A stretch of DNA of 64,000 nucleotides from positions 78,725 through 142,724 of the forward strand of contig CALJPQ010000027.1 of the NCBI GenBank assembly GCA_937980645.1, in the 5' to 3' direction. This stretch comes from an uncultured Saprospiraceae bacterium. GTDB lineage: Bacteria > Bacteroidota > Bacteroidia > Chitinophagales > Saprospiraceae. Each line of letters opens with the position of its first letter. The first letter of the stretch is position 1. The notes beneath the pieces are model-generated. The model searched no databases, was not told the origin of the DNA, and saw only the letters and a list, made by a program, of their open reading frames with translations. Made by a program: the position numbers and the translations under genes. Positions 1 to 9,151 of the stretch are shown here, piece after piece.

Positions 1-19
1 CAGGGCTACTCCAAAAATC

Positions 20-58
20 AAAATGGCGAGGATGCTCCCAAGACCTCCTCGCCATTTT
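20..58 (-). terminator. Rho-independent terminator after the C1 peptidase gene
   Basis: A 13-bp perfect stem (20-32 with 46-58) closes a 13-nt loop. On the minus strand it is followed by TGATTTTTGG, and on the plus strand by a pyrimidine-rich stretch, so it may work in both directions. It begins 18 nt beyond the stop codon of the minus-strand peptidase gene. Confidence 0.75.
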
Positions 59-76
59 TCACTTTTCATTCCCTTC

Positions 77-1429
77 CTACCGCTCTTTGGGCGCCTCTGG
101 TGCTTTCGGGCGCGGGTGTTGTTCTGCAGGGGTTGTTTGCAAATTAGGATTGCGCAGACGCAACTGAGTAGGGCCGGGCACGCTTTCCGTACGGGTGCGC
201 GGTTGTGTCTGCGCGGGCGGGGTGGCCGGGCCAGGTATGGGCGCCTCCGTGCGGCCTTCGGGCACGGGCATCAGGCCCATGCGCTGCTGAATATCGCGTG
301 GCAGGGCATTGACGTGCATAGTCAGAGAAATGGTATTCATACGCAGGTAAGCGTTAGAGGCGTAGAGGTAGCCTTTGCGCTCAGAGATTTCACCCCAAGA
401 GTTCTTGACGGCGTAAAAAAGGCCGCCCTGGGTTTCGTTGAGCATGCCAGTGATGTGCATCAGGTGGTCGTCTTGCGTTTCTAAGCGGTCGAAGGCGCGC
501 TGGCGCATTTCCTGAGTAACCACCTTTTCTGGCTCCCAGTACTTGAACACGGCGGCGGCCTGTTCGGGCGTGCGGCTTTTCCAGTCTATGTCGGGCACAA
601 TGGCCAGCCCTTCTTTGGCCGAAAAGCCGGGGTTGCTCACATCGGCGTCCCACGCTACAGTATAGCCGCTTTGCAAAGCGTAGTTGAGGCAGCGCATCAG
701 GTCGTTGAGCGGCAGGTTGTAGTATTGGCCGTTGGAAAAGTTGTCCGGAATTTCCAGGACGAAGTACGTCCAGAACGGCTGATGGGTAAACGAGGTCAGG
801 TGCACGTAATGTTCGGGCTTAATGCCCAGAAAGTCGCGGAACGACGTGGGCGTGTACTGCACTCCCTGATAGACGAACGTGGTGGGAACGGGGCCGAATT
901 CTTTGTCCAGTGTCTTTTCGATTTGCGCCATCCAGTCGTCGGTCAGTTCGTTGCGCTTTGCCTGAGCGATGAAGGTATCGCATAGGGTTTTCAGCGTGGT
1001 TTCTAAAGCCGTGTGGTCAAAGGGCTGATCAGGATTTTTTCGGCCCGGATAAGCGCTTTCAGGCATGAGGCCGTATTTCTGGATGGCGTTGAGTTTGTCG
1101 TGTATCAATCCGCCCTGACCAAACTGAGCGGCACCAAGACGACGAACGTAGTTTTCGCATTTTTGGCGATAGATGCAACGCACGGTGTACATTTCTGACA
1201 AGTTGTGCTCGCCTTTACCCATGCGCATTAGCTCGCTTTCCAACAGCGAGGAGGCAGCGAAGCTCCAACAGGTGCCGGTTTTTTGCTGATCTTTCACCGC
1301 TGTAGCGGGCAGCATCTTCACGGGTTTAAATTCGTAAGGCTCTGGCTTCTGAGGCTCTGGTTTTTGAGCGTTCAGCGTCAGCGCCAAAAACGCAACGAGT
1401 AGGGCTGTAACTATTGGTCTGTAGTTCAT
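77..1429 (-). CDS. Secreted C1B-type cysteine aminopeptidase (bleomycin hydrolase-like)
   Basis: A 450-residue papain-fold peptidase of the C1B (bleomycin hydrolase/PepC) type, expected to trim peptides outside the cytoplasm. The start at 1429 gives a clean signal peptide (about residues 1-22, ending LTLNAQ). The open frame extends 44 codons further upstream, but that part lacks a signal-like sequence. The nucleophile is Cys54 in GTCWSF. The catalytic His lies in DDHLMHITGM and the Asn in KNSWGE, all in the order expected for the family. After the catalytic domain comes a tail of about 75 residues rich in Pro, Thr, Arg and Glu, which cytoplasmic C1B enzymes lack; it could be a flexible or surface-exposed segment. 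The secretion signal suggests a periplasmic or surface role in peptide scavenging. A -7 promoter box (TACCTTTG) lies on the minus strand at 1566-1559. Confidence 0.88.
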   Translation of the reverse strand: MNYRPIVTALLVAFLALTLNAQKPEPQKPEPYEFKPVKMLPATAVKDQQKTGTCWSFAASSLLESELMRMGKGEHNLSEMYTVRCIYRQKCENYVRRLGAAQFGQGGLIHDKLNAIQKYGLMPESAYPGRKNPDQPFDHTALETTLKTLCDTFIAQAKRNELTDDWMAQIEKTLDKEFGPVPTTFVYQGVQYTPTSFRDFLGIKPEHYVHLTSFTHQPFWTYFVLEIPDNFSNGQYYNLPLNDLMRCLNYALQSGYTVAWDADVSNPGFSAKEGLAIVPDIDWKSRTPEQAAAVFKYWEPEKVVTQEMRQRAFDRLETQDDHLMHITGMLNETQGGLFYAVKNSWGEISERKGYLYASNAYLRMNTISLTMHVNALPRDIQQRMGLMPVPEGRTEAPIPGPATPPAQTQPRTRTESVPGPTQLRLRNPNLQTTPAEQHPRPKAPEAPKER

Positions 1430-1659
1430 ATTACGGGTGTTTGCCGGTTGTGTGTGGATGTGTTGGTATGCCTTGGGTTGTACGCAGCTAGAAACGAGGC
1501 TTGGCAGCCCTTGGTTGAGGCTCAGCAGAAGCCGCAGTTTCCTCTCGTCGCCTGTGGGCAAAGGTACGGTTCCTCCGATGCATCTGGTAATTAGCCAGGC
1601 TCTTGGCTTGAATGCTCTTCAGAACGGCGTTGCGGGGCAACGCCTTACCTATCTCCTTC

Positions 1660-3168
1660 CTATTGGGTGGGTAAGGCGAACGCCTCCAGGGCTGTGGCGA
1701 GGGTACGGTCATTCGATAGGCGCGGCACTTTGTTTTGTCCACCCAATTTGCCCTGGGTTTTCATATATTGGCGAAAGGCCTCGCGCTGTAAGGGGCGAAT
1801 AATCAGGGGGCGCAGGATGCCGCCGCGTACCAGGTCGTCGTAATAGATGTTTTGCTCGCGCATGCGGGTGTCCACGGCTAGGGCGAAGGTCGTTAAGTCG
1901 GCGGGAACTGTCTCGAACTCGACAAACCATTCGTGGTAAGGTGGGCCGCCTTCGGGTGGGGTTACTTGGGGGGCTACGGTGAACTCGACGATGCCCACGC
2001 CCATTTGCTGTGCTACGGACAGGAGGGCTTCTTCGACCTCTTTGCCGATGACGTGCTCGCCGAAGGCCGAGATAAAGTGCTTGACGCGCCCACTCACCAC
2101 AAGGCGATAGGGGCGTGTGGAGACGAATTGCACCATATCGCCCAGGTCGTAGCCCCAAAGGCCGGCATTGGTATGCAAGACGACGGCGTAGTTGACACCC
2201 ACTTCTACGTCGCGCAGCCACAGACGGCTGGGGCGGTCGCTATCGGCTTCGTTGGCGGGCACAAACTCGAAGAACATACCGGCGTCGGTATTAAGCAGCA
2301 GACCCTGGTGTGGGAAGGTATCCTGAAAGGCGATAAAGCCTTCTGAGGCCGGATAGGTCTCGACGGAGTCAATGCGTTCGCCCACCAGTCCTTCCAGGAC
2401 GGCGCGGTAAGGCTCGAAATTGACGCCGCCATAAACGAAGACGGAGTAATTGGGAAAGATTTCGCGCACAGTGCGTTTGCCGGTACGAGCCAGCAGGCGT
2501 TCGTAGTACATCTGCACCCAGGGCGGGATGCCGGAGATGAGGCGCATATCGGCGTGGAGGGTTTCGTCCACGATGCGCTCGAGTTTTTGCTCCCAGTCTT
2601 CGATGCAGTTGGTGTTCCACGAGGGCAGCTGGTTGGTACGCAGCCAGGCGGGTACTAAGTGGTTGCTGATGCCGCTGAGGCGTCCGGTGGGAATGCCGCC
2701 GACGTCGTCTAAGGCCGGGCTTCCGGATAGGAAGATCATTTTGCCGTCGAGCCAGCGGCCGTTGCCGGTGCGGGCGTAGTAGTTGAAGAGGGCGTCGCGT
2801 GCGGTGCCAAAGTGCAGCGGCGTGCTTTCGCGGCTCATGGGAATGTACTTGACGCCCGAGGTGGTGCCGGAGGTTTTGGCGAAGTAGCGCGGGCGGCCGG
2901 GCCAGAGCACGTTGCTTTCGCCGGCTTTGATGCGCTCAATATAGGGTTTGAGGGCCTCATAGTCGCGAATGGGGACGGCCTTGAAGAGGTCTTCCGGCGT
3001 CCGTACGGTGGCGAAGCCATGCTCCCGGCCAAAAGCCGTGTGTTGGCCGCGCTGCATGAGGTGTCGCAGCGTTTTTTCCTGGTCGGCAACGGCGTTGGCG
3101 GCCATGCGTTCGATGCGCCGCGCGACGGCTCGGGCAAACGGACGGATAAGAGTAGAGCGGAGGCCCAT
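1660..3168 (-). CDS. GH3-family acyl-adenylate/amide synthetase-like protein
   Basis: A 502-residue protein of the GH3 (auxin-responsive promoter) family, relatives of the ANL adenylating enzymes. In plants they adenylate a carboxylic acid and join it to an amino acid; the bacterial substrate is unknown. The ATP-binding signature TSGTTSGVKYIP is near residue 105, and a typical adenylating-domain region (VYGGVNFEPYR, then YPASEGFIAFQ) follows in the middle. The C-terminal small domain carries KHFISAFGEH and an FVEFE segment. Length matches the family. The gene starts 16 nt after the preceding outer-membrane-protein gene on the same strand and is probably co-transcribed with it. The family is confident; the substrate is not inferable. 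Confidence 0.87.
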   Translation of the reverse strand: MGLRSTLIRPFARAVARRIERMAANAVADQEKTLRHLMQRGQHTAFGREHGFATVRTPEDLFKAVPIRDYEALKPYIERIKAGESNVLWPGRPRYFAKTSGTTSGVKYIPMSRESTPLHFGTARDALFNYYARTGNGRWLDGKMIFLSGSPALDDVGGIPTGRLSGISNHLVPAWLRTNQLPSWNTNCIEDWEQKLERIVDETLHADMRLISGIPPWVQMYYERLLARTGKRTVREIFPNYSVFVYGGVNFEPYRAVLEGLVGERIDSVETYPASEGFIAFQDTFPHQGLLLNTDAGMFFEFVPANEADSDRPSRLWLRDVEVGVNYAVVLHTNAGLWGYDLGDMVQFVSTRPYRLVVSGRVKHFISAFGEHVIGKEVEEALLSVAQQMGVGIVEFTVAPQVTPPEGGPPYHEWFVEFETVPADLTTFALAVDTRMREQNIYYDDLVRGGILRPLIIRPLQREAFRQYMKTQGKLGGQNKVPRLSNDRTLATALEAFALPTQ

Positions 3169-3184
3169 GAGAACGACGCCTTTT

Positions 3185-3913
3185 TTATTCGTAAATCACC
3201 TTGCGCAGCAGGCGTATGCTCAGCGTGAGCTCGATGGACAGGTTGCGGATACGCCGCTCCGGAATACGGATGCGCTGTCCGGGGTTGAGCGGGTCAATGA
3301 CGTTCTCGATAGGGGGCTGGTTGTACTGGAGCAAGAAATCGGGGCTTATGGAGAGCATCAGCTGTCCGCCTACCAGTTCGGAAAAGGGAAACTCCAGGCC
3401 ACCGCCCACAAAAGCGCCAGCCAACCAGCGATTAACTGCGCCCTCGAAGGGATAGTAGATCTGCAGTATCGGATTCTGGCTTCCGGCCAGCTGGCTCAGG
3501 TTGGTGCTCAGCGTGTACTCGCCGCGCAGGCCAATGGCATAGAAATACTTTTTGCCCGCATCCCAGTCAAACTTTTGCTTGGCACCCAGCGTGAGTGCCA
3601 GGTTGCGGAACTGAAACTCTTCGGTGTAAATGAGCAACGGGCTGCCAACACCTTGAAAAAACGTGAACCGGTTGGCACTGCCCCGTATGTGATAGCCCAA
3701 TTGGGCAAAGACGCTGCTGCGGTCGTGCTTGTTATCTACCGACTCAATGGCCAGCGTAGCGTGGTACTTGAACAGCGGTTGTCGGTCGAAGGAGTTATCC
3801 CAGCGCTGCCAGCCCATACTCGGCCCGCCGCCCAGGACGAACGCCGTGGATTGCGCCGCCAGACCCGAGCACCAGACGACCATAAGAACCCAAAAAACCA
3901 TTCTTTTGCACAT
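3185..3913 (-). CDS. Putative outer-membrane beta-barrel protein
   Basis: A 242-residue protein with a signal peptide (about residues 1-21, ending GLAAQ). The rest is made of alternating hydrophobic/polar strands rich in Gly, Tyr and Phe, with turns typical of small Bacteroidota outer-membrane barrels (for example VFAQLGYHIRG, FYAIGLRGEYTL, AGAFVGGGLEFPF). The final residues RLLRKVIYE do not clearly end in the usual aromatic. I do not recognise a named family. It is the first gene of a two-gene unit with the GH3 protein 16 nt downstream, so the two may act on the same compound, but this is only inferred from position. Confidence 0.7.
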   Translation of the reverse strand: MCKRMVFWVLMVVWCSGLAAQSTAFVLGGGPSMGWQRWDNSFDRQPLFKYHATLAIESVDNKHDRSSVFAQLGYHIRGSANRFTFFQGVGSPLLIYTEEFQFRNLALTLGAKQKFDWDAGKKYFYAIGLRGEYTLSTNLSQLAGSQNPILQIYYPFEGAVNRWLAGAFVGGGLEFPFSELVGGQLMLSISPDFLLQYNQPPIENVIDPLNPGQRIRIPERRIRNLSIELTLSIRLLRKVIYE

Positions 3914-3994
3914 CTGTCTATGTTTTTAAGCGGCAAATTACGGCAAAGCCGCCGGCATTTCCGGCAATTTCGGGCCAGTTTCTAAACCTTGAAC

Positions 3995-4002
3995 TACCTT
4001 TG
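3995..4002 (+). promoter_or_regulatory. -7 promoter element for the M3 peptidase gene
   Basis: TACCTTTG matches the Bacteroidota -7 consensus TAnnTTTG exactly. It lies 41 nt before the ATG at 4044. The -33 element is weak: the nearest TTTCG is about 22 nt upstream. Confidence 0.5.
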
Positions 4003-4043
4003 TTTCATTCAACCATCGGGCAATCACTATCTTTTGCACAGCC

Positions 4044-5762
4044 ATGACCAGTATGGATCCCCTCCCAACAACATTTGAGAACTTCACCTACAGTCGGCCG
4101 GAAATTCAGACCCTTACGCAGGAGTTTGACCAGCTGCTCAGCGCCTTTGAGCAGGCCACCGACCCGGAAGCACAGCTACAGGTGCTGCAACGCATCAACG
4201 CACTGCGCAAACGCTTTAGCAGCATGTATAGCCTCTGCTACGTGCGTCATACGGCCGACACCCGCGATGCTTTCTACGAGGCGGAAAATCGCTATTTCGA
4301 CGAAACGCTGCCCGCCTTCGAGGCGCTCAACGACCGGCTGTATCGCGCCCTGCTGGCCTCGCCCTTTCGCACAGCTTTAGAGGAACACTATGGCGCTCAC
4401 CTCTTCACGCTGGCCGAACTGGCCCTGCAGACATTCAAACCGGAAATCCTGAGCGATCTGCAAACGGAAAACACGCTTTCCTCCGACTACACCCGACTGA
4501 AAGCCACGGCCACCATCGAATTCGACGGCCAAACCTATAACCTCAGCAGCCTCACGCCTTTAGAGCAATCGGACAACCGCGACACCCGCCGCCGCGCCGC
4601 CGCCGCCCGCTGGACCTTCTTCGCCCAAAATGCCGCGCGCTTCGACGGGATTTTTGACCGCATGGTGCACACCCGGCACACCATCGCCCAAAAACTGGGG
4701 GCCTCCAACTTCGTTGCTATCGGCTATGCCCGTATGCGGCGCTCTGACTACACCCCGGAAATGGTGGCCGCCTTCCGCCGGCAAATCCGAGAGTATATCG
4801 TGCCCATCGCCTCCGAACTCTACGAACGGCAACGGCGACGCCTGCAACTGGAACGCCTGTACTACTACGACGAAGACTACTTGTTCCCTTCCGGCAATCC
4901 CAAGCCCATGGGCAGCCCACAAGACATCGTCAATAGCGCCGCCCGGATGTATCGCGAACTGTCGGCAGAGACCGACGCCTTCTTCCAGCACATGCTCCAG
5001 GCCCATCTGCTGGACCTGGTGAACCGCGACGGCAAAGCTACCGGCGGCTATTGCACGTACATCCCGGCCTACGAAGCGCCGTTTATCTTCTCCAACTTCA
5101 ACGGTACCAGCGGCGATGTGGATGTGCTCACCCACGAAGCCGGCCACGCCTTCCAGGTGTGGTCAAGCCGCCACTTAGACCTGGATGAATACTACTGGCC
5201 CAGCAGCGAGGCCGCCGAAATCCACTCCATGAGCATGGAGTTCTTCGCATGGCCCTGGATGCACCTCTTCTTCGGCGAACAAGCGGAGAAATATCGCTTT
5301 ATGCACCTCACCAGCGCCTTGCGCTTTTTGCCCTACGCCGCTGCCGTGGACGAATTCCAACACATCATTTACGAAAACCCGACCCTCTCGCCCGACGAGC
5401 GCAAAAGCACCTGGCGACAATTGGAAGCCGTTTACCTGCCCCACCGCGACTACAACGACAATGCTTTTCTGCAGGCCGGCGGCTTCTGGCAAAAGCAAAG
5501 CCATATCTACAACTCGCCATTCTATTACATTGACTATGCACTGGCGCAAATCTGCGCCTTTCAGTTCTGGAAGCGCAGCCGCGAAGACCGCACCAACGCC
5601 TGGACCGACTATGTACGCCTGTGTCGTGCCGGCGGCAGCCAATCCTTCCTGGGACTCGTGCAGTTGGCCGGCCTCCGCTCGCCCTTCGACGACGGGTGTG
5701 TCCCGTCCGTTATTGGCGAAATCCGACGCTATTTAGACAGCGTGGATGATGCAGCGTTTTAA
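4044..5762 (+). CDS. M3 family oligoendopeptidase (PepF-like)
   Basis: A 572-residue zinc metallopeptidase of family M3, which cleaves short peptides in the cytoplasm. There is no signal peptide. The zinc site HEAGH is at residues 364-368, followed after about 25 residues by the third-ligand motif EAAEIHSMSMEFF, as in oligoendopeptidase F and its relatives. The N-terminal helical half and the total length fit bacterial M3B proteins. ATG at 4044 is used; a second ATG three codons later is an alternative. The gene stands alone, followed by a tRNA with its own promoter. Confidence 0.92.
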   Translation: MTSMDPLPTTFENFTYSRPEIQTLTQEFDQLLSAFEQATDPEAQLQVLQRINALRKRFSSMYSLCYVRHTADTRDAFYEAENRYFDETLPAFEALNDRLYRALLASPFRTALEEHYGAHLFTLAELALQTFKPEILSDLQTENTLSSDYTRLKATATIEFDGQTYNLSSLTPLEQSDNRDTRRRAAAARWTFFAQNAARFDGIFDRMVHTRHTIAQKLGASNFVAIGYARMRRSDYTPEMVAAFRRQIREYIVPIASELYERQRRRLQLERLYYYDEDYLFPSGNPKPMGSPQDIVNSAARMYRELSAETDAFFQHMLQAHLLDLVNRDGKATGGYCTYIPAYEAPFIFSNFNGTSGDVDVLTHEAGHAFQVWSSRHLDLDEYYWPSSEAAEIHSMSMEFFAWPWMHLFFGEQAEKYRFMHLTSALRFLPYAAAVDEFQHIIYENPTLSPDERKSTWRQLEAVYLPHRDYNDNAFLQAGGFWQKQSHIYNSPFYYIDYALAQICAFQFWKRSREDRTNAWTDYVRLCRAGGSQSFLGLVQLAGLRSPFDDGCVPSVIGEIRRYLDSVDDAAF

Positions 5763-5781
5763 TTTTTTTTGAAAAAAGGGC

Positions 5782-5813
5782 TTGCACATTCCAGAGCGGT
5801 GCACATACCTTTG
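5782..5813 (+). promoter_or_regulatory. Promoter of tRNA-Asn
   Basis: TTG (5782-5784), a 21-nt spacer and TACCTTTG (5806-5813) form a near-consensus Bacteroidota sigma-70-type promoter. The -7 element ends 18 nt before the first base of the tRNA. Confidence 0.8.
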
Positions 5814-5831
5814 CACCGCTTTTGAGCAGAC

Positions 5832-5905
5832 GCCTCATTAGCTCAGTCGGTTAGAGCGGCGGACTGTTAATCCGTAGGTCCTAGGTTCAAGTCCTAGATG
5901 AGGCG
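5832..5905 (+). tRNA. tRNA-Asn (anticodon GTT)
   Basis: A full cloverleaf is present. The acceptor arms GCCTCAT and ATGAGGC pair, the D stem is GCTC/GAGC, the T arm is CTAGG-TTCAAGT-CCTAG, and the anticodon loop CTGTTAA reads GTT. The discriminator base is G. CCA is not encoded. A dedicated promoter and terminator flank it. Confidence 0.97.
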
Positions 5906-5918
5906 CAACAAATCCAGA

Positions 5919-5950
5919 AACGGCCTTGCCTGATATCGGGCAAGGCCGTT
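5919..5950 (+). terminator. Rho-independent terminator after tRNA-Asn
   Basis: A 12-bp perfect stem (5919-5930 with 5939-5950) with an 8-nt loop, followed by TGGTTTTTGG. It sits 13 nt after the tRNA. Confidence 0.85.
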
Positions 5951-5986
5951 TGGTTTTTGGCCGTGTGGCAGCATCTGGCGCGGCGC

Positions 5987-8419
5987 TTAGAAGTCCTTTT
6001 CCCCGTATTCGGTTTTGATGTTTTTCGCGCTTTTGCCTTTTTCGTTGAAGCGGTAGCCGACACTCAGCTGGACAATTCGGTCGTATTTGCCGTATTCGGT
6101 GGCGGAATAGAAGCGAGGGCCGCGTGTAGTGATGGTCTGGCGGTTGGTGTCGAAGATGTTTTGGAAGAGCAGGTCAGCCGACCAGTTTTCGCTGATGTTA
6201 AGCCTGGCGCTGAGGTTGGACAGTAGCAAATCGGTGTCGAAGCCCTGTGCCGTAGCGGTACGCGATACGTAAGTGGTGTTCCATTGCAGGCGCCATTTGG
6301 GGGTTATTTTGAAGTTCAGGTTGGCGTTGAGGTTGTAGTTGAGGTTTTGGGCGTAGTCGGCGACGCCAATTTCGATGCCGGTAATTTGAAAAAGGTACAC
6401 ATTGCTCGACAGGTAGAGGCTGAGCCATTGGGCAGCCTGCCAGTCGGTGGCCATTTCCATGCCAGTAGAGCGGCTGTTGCCCGCGTTGGTGGAGATGGTG
6501 AGCAGGATGATGCGGTTATATTCGTCATTTACCCGAAAAATCAGGTTGGAGGTGCGGCTGTGGTAAGCCGTCAGGGTCAGGTTTCCTTTGCGATGTAGCC
6601 TCACGTAGGTTAGTTCGGCGGTATGGGTAATTTCAGGTTGCAGGTTTGGGTCGCCTACCCAAATGGCTTCGGAGTGGCGGTGGTTTTTGAACGGTGAGAG
6701 GGCTTTGGTCGTGGGCCGGTTAATGCGTTTAGCGTAGCCGATTTTCAGCTCCTGTGCCTCGTTGAGTTTCCACAGGGTCTGGAGGGAGGGGAAGAGGTCG
6801 AACTGGTTCAGCGCCACGGGCTTAGGGCCGCGCGTATGGGCGAGCGTTCGGAACATTTGCTCGCCTCGGAGGCCGGCCCGCCACTGGAGCCGTCGGTAGC
6901 GCCCATGTAGTTGCGCATAAGCCGCATAGATGCTCTGACGAAGGTTGAGCGCGTCGTTGAATTCCGGGTCTTTCACCCACTGGTTGGTGGAGATGTCTAA
7001 GCGCTCGAAGTCGAAGACTCCTCGATGGTGGACGTCGCGCGCCTGTAATCCGGTTTCAACGGTAACGACCTCGGATAGGCTGCGGCTGTAGTCGGCCTGC
7101 AGGCGCCAGGCATCTAGTGGGCTTCGTTCGTCGGAGCGCTCTTGCAGGAGCAGCGCGCCGCCGGGGCGGTCATTGTCCTGGTTGCGCAGGGGGCCGCCCA
7201 GCACTGAATACTCATAGATGCCGGCCAGCGATAGTTTGCTGTTGTCCCGGAAGTGTTGGGTGAAGTCCAGGTTTGCTGTGAAGAAGGAACCCGTGCGGAC
7301 GAAAAGGTTCTGGTTGTAAAATGTTCGTTCTAAGGCATCTTCGGCGAATACCTGGTACAGGTTCAGCGGTTGTTCTGCGCTGGCATACTGGCGATAGTTC
7401 AGGTTGGCAATGCGGTCGTTTTGCCGATAGCCGTAATAAAGGGCCGCGTGGAGACTGGCGGCTTTGCTAATGGCGTAGTTGGTACCGGCCCGAATGCCGT
7501 AGAGGCGCTCGGAGGTAGGGCGTTGGCCCATAGAGGGCGAATAGGTTACGGTGTCCTGGTGGAGCGTTCGGATTTCGCCTTTGCGGTGGCCTCCGATGTC
7601 GTAGCGGCGGTAGTTGGCCGTGAGGAAAGAGGAAAAGCGGTTTTGGGTATGATAAAAGGCAAAATCGCCACCATAGCGGTTCGCGGCGCTCCATTGGGCG
7701 TTGGCTAGAAGGCCCTTGCCGGGCGCTGCATTTTTTTTGGTGATGATATTGATAATGCCTGCTTTGCCATCGGCATCGGCGGTGGCCGAGGGCGAGGTGA
7801 TGACCTCAATGGTCTCGATCATGTTGGCCGGCAATTGCGTCAGCACGTCAGCAGGCGCCAGATGGGTGAATTTGCCGTTGATGGTTACCAGGAACTCGGC
7901 ATTGCCGCGTACCAGGATTTTTCCCTCCGCATTGATGGTAACGGCAGGCAAGCGCTGCAGGACGTCTAAGCCCGTTCCGCCAGTGGTATTGCCCAGCCTG
8001 GCCGCGTCGAACGTCTGTTTGTCTAAGTACACGGCGTTAGCCGAGCGCTCTGCCCAGATGGTGATTTCCTCCAGTTGGTTTGGCTGTGGCTCAAGCCACA
8101 GCGCCAGTTCGGAGGGTGCCTTCCCACCCATGACGACCACCAGCGTGTCGAGCGTCTGAAAGCCCACGTATTGCACCCGCACGTGAAAAGTATCGGAGCG
8201 CGGACCGCTCCACTGAAAGCGCCCGGCCTCGTCAGTCATGGCACCTGAGAGAGTTCTACCAGTGGCATCCAGCAACGCCACAGTCGCGTAAGGCAGGCCT
8301 TCGTGGGTCTTTCTGTCCAGGACCCTGCCTCGGATGAGCAGACTGCTTTGGGCCAGAAGAAGACAGGGCAGGGCTATCAAGAGGAGCAAGAACGTACGGC
8401 GCATATGGCGGTTAAACAT
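5987..8419 (-). CDS. TonB-dependent-receptor-like outer-membrane protein with carboxypeptidase-like N-domain
   Basis: An outer-membrane protein of about 810 residues. After a signal peptide (hydrophobic stretch ending LLLAQ) comes a carboxypeptidase-regulatory-like beta-sandwich (RGRVLDRKTHEGLPYATV), then a plug domain ending with a GxxxIINIITKK-type motif, then a long beta-barrel in the style of the Bacteroidota OMP_b-brl_3 receptors, ending in strands such as YDRIVQLSVGYRFNEKG. These proteins import ligands or act as surface receptors; no partner SusD gene is adjacent, so glycan uptake is not indicated. Start: ATG at 8419 or 8404 both leave an intact signal peptide. The open frame up to 8509 adds non-signal sequence and is less likely. 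It is a single gene, with the tRNA-Asn terminator just beyond its stop codon. Confidence 0.85.
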   Translation of the reverse strand: MFNRHMRRTFLLLLIALPCLLLAQSSLLIRGRVLDRKTHEGLPYATVALLDATGRTLSGAMTDEAGRFQWSGPRSDTFHVRVQYVGFQTLDTLVVVMGGKAPSELALWLEPQPNQLEEITIWAERSANAVYLDKQTFDAARLGNTTGGTGLDVLQRLPAVTINAEGKILVRGNAEFLVTINGKFTHLAPADVLTQLPANMIETIEVITSPSATADADGKAGIINIITKKNAAPGKGLLANAQWSAANRYGGDFAFYHTQNRFSSFLTANYRRYDIGGHRKGEIRTLHQDTVTYSPSMGQRPTSERLYGIRAGTNYAISKAASLHAALYYGYRQNDRIANLNYRQYASAEQPLNLYQVFAEDALERTFYNQNLFVRTGSFFTANLDFTQHFRDNSKLSLAGIYEYSVLGGPLRNQDNDRPGGALLLQERSDERSPLDAWRLQADYSRSLSEVVTVETGLQARDVHHRGVFDFERLDISTNQWVKDPEFNDALNLRQSIYAAYAQLHGRYRRLQWRAGLRGEQMFRTLAHTRGPKPVALNQFDLFPSLQTLWKLNEAQELKIGYAKRINRPTTKALSPFKNHRHSEAIWVGDPNLQPEITHTAELTYVRLHRKGNLTLTAYHSRTSNLIFRVNDEYNRIILLTISTNAGNSRSTGMEMATDWQAAQWLSLYLSSNVYLFQITGIEIGVADYAQNLNYNLNANLNFKITPKWRLQWNTTYVSRTATAQGFDTDLLLSNLSARLNISENWSADLLFQNIFDTNRQTITTRGPRFYSATEYGKYDRIVQLSVGYRFNEKGKSAKNIKTEYGEKDF

Positions 8420-8533
8420 GGAATGCGAAACGCTCGAGGCCTTTGCAAAGGCGATGGCTGGCTCACATGCGGTCTGTGCCGCTAACGCTTTTCCCCAGTT
8501 TTTTTTCACCTGCTCAGGTGTCTCTTTCAGTCC

Positions 8534-8920
8534 TCAATTCAGCCGTGCCGGCACGACGAGTATCATACGAGGAATGCAAACGCGGAAGAAGTCGCTAGCA
8601 TCTACACGTCTCATGACATAGGTACCGAGCATAGCGCCGTAGTCGGTATCCAGGTCGCAATAGGAGGAATACTCGAACGTCTCGCCGGGCGCCAGAACGG
8701 GCTGCTGCCCTACGACACCCAGGCCTTCCACCTCGCGTCGTGCGCCAAAGCCATTGCGGATGAGCCAATGGCGCTGGAGGAGTTGCACGGTGTGTTTACT
8801 GCCGTTGGTAATCGCAATACGGTAGCCGAAGAGGAATTTGCCCCGCTGCGGCTGTGAGTAGTCGGACAGGTATTGCGCTTCGGCGCGCACAGTGATGCCT
8901 TCGGTGGTGATCGCGTTCAT
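8534..8920 (-). CDS. apaG: ApaG family protein
   Basis: A 128-residue immunoglobulin-like-fold protein of the ApaG family (DUF525). Start-to-end conservation is clear: ITVRAEAQYL, YRIAITNGS, VQLLQRHWLI, the GLGVVGQQPVLAPGE loop with its glycine-rich turn, and FEYSSYCDLDTDYGAMLGTY. Bacterial ApaG has been linked to divalent-cation (cobalt/magnesium) phenotypes, but its biochemical role is unsettled. The start at 8920 (MNAITTEG) begins the conserved domain; 12 further upstream codons are open but have no ATG supporting them. Confidence 0.92.
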   Translation of the reverse strand: MNAITTEGITVRAEAQYLSDYSQPQRGKFLFGYRIAITNGSKHTVQLLQRHWLIRNGFGARREVEGLGVVGQQPVLAPGETFEYSSYCDLDTDYGAMLGTYVMRRVDASDFFRVCIPRMILVVPARLN

Positions 8921-9151
8921 ACAACAGCGCTGACGTGTGCGGCAAAAATCGGGCAACAGGCCGGATGTCTCCGCATCTTTTCGGCCAAAGAACGCGCAGG
9001 ATGCTTAGAGGTTGCGGGCAGCTGTGGCCAGAGGGCGGGCTGTGCAACCCACATGATAGTATCAGCAAAGAACACTCTGGGCTTCACCCGCCGTTTTGGC
9101 ACACCAAAAGATTGGGCTTGAAGGCTCCGGTTAGCCCGTTTATTTGTCTTT

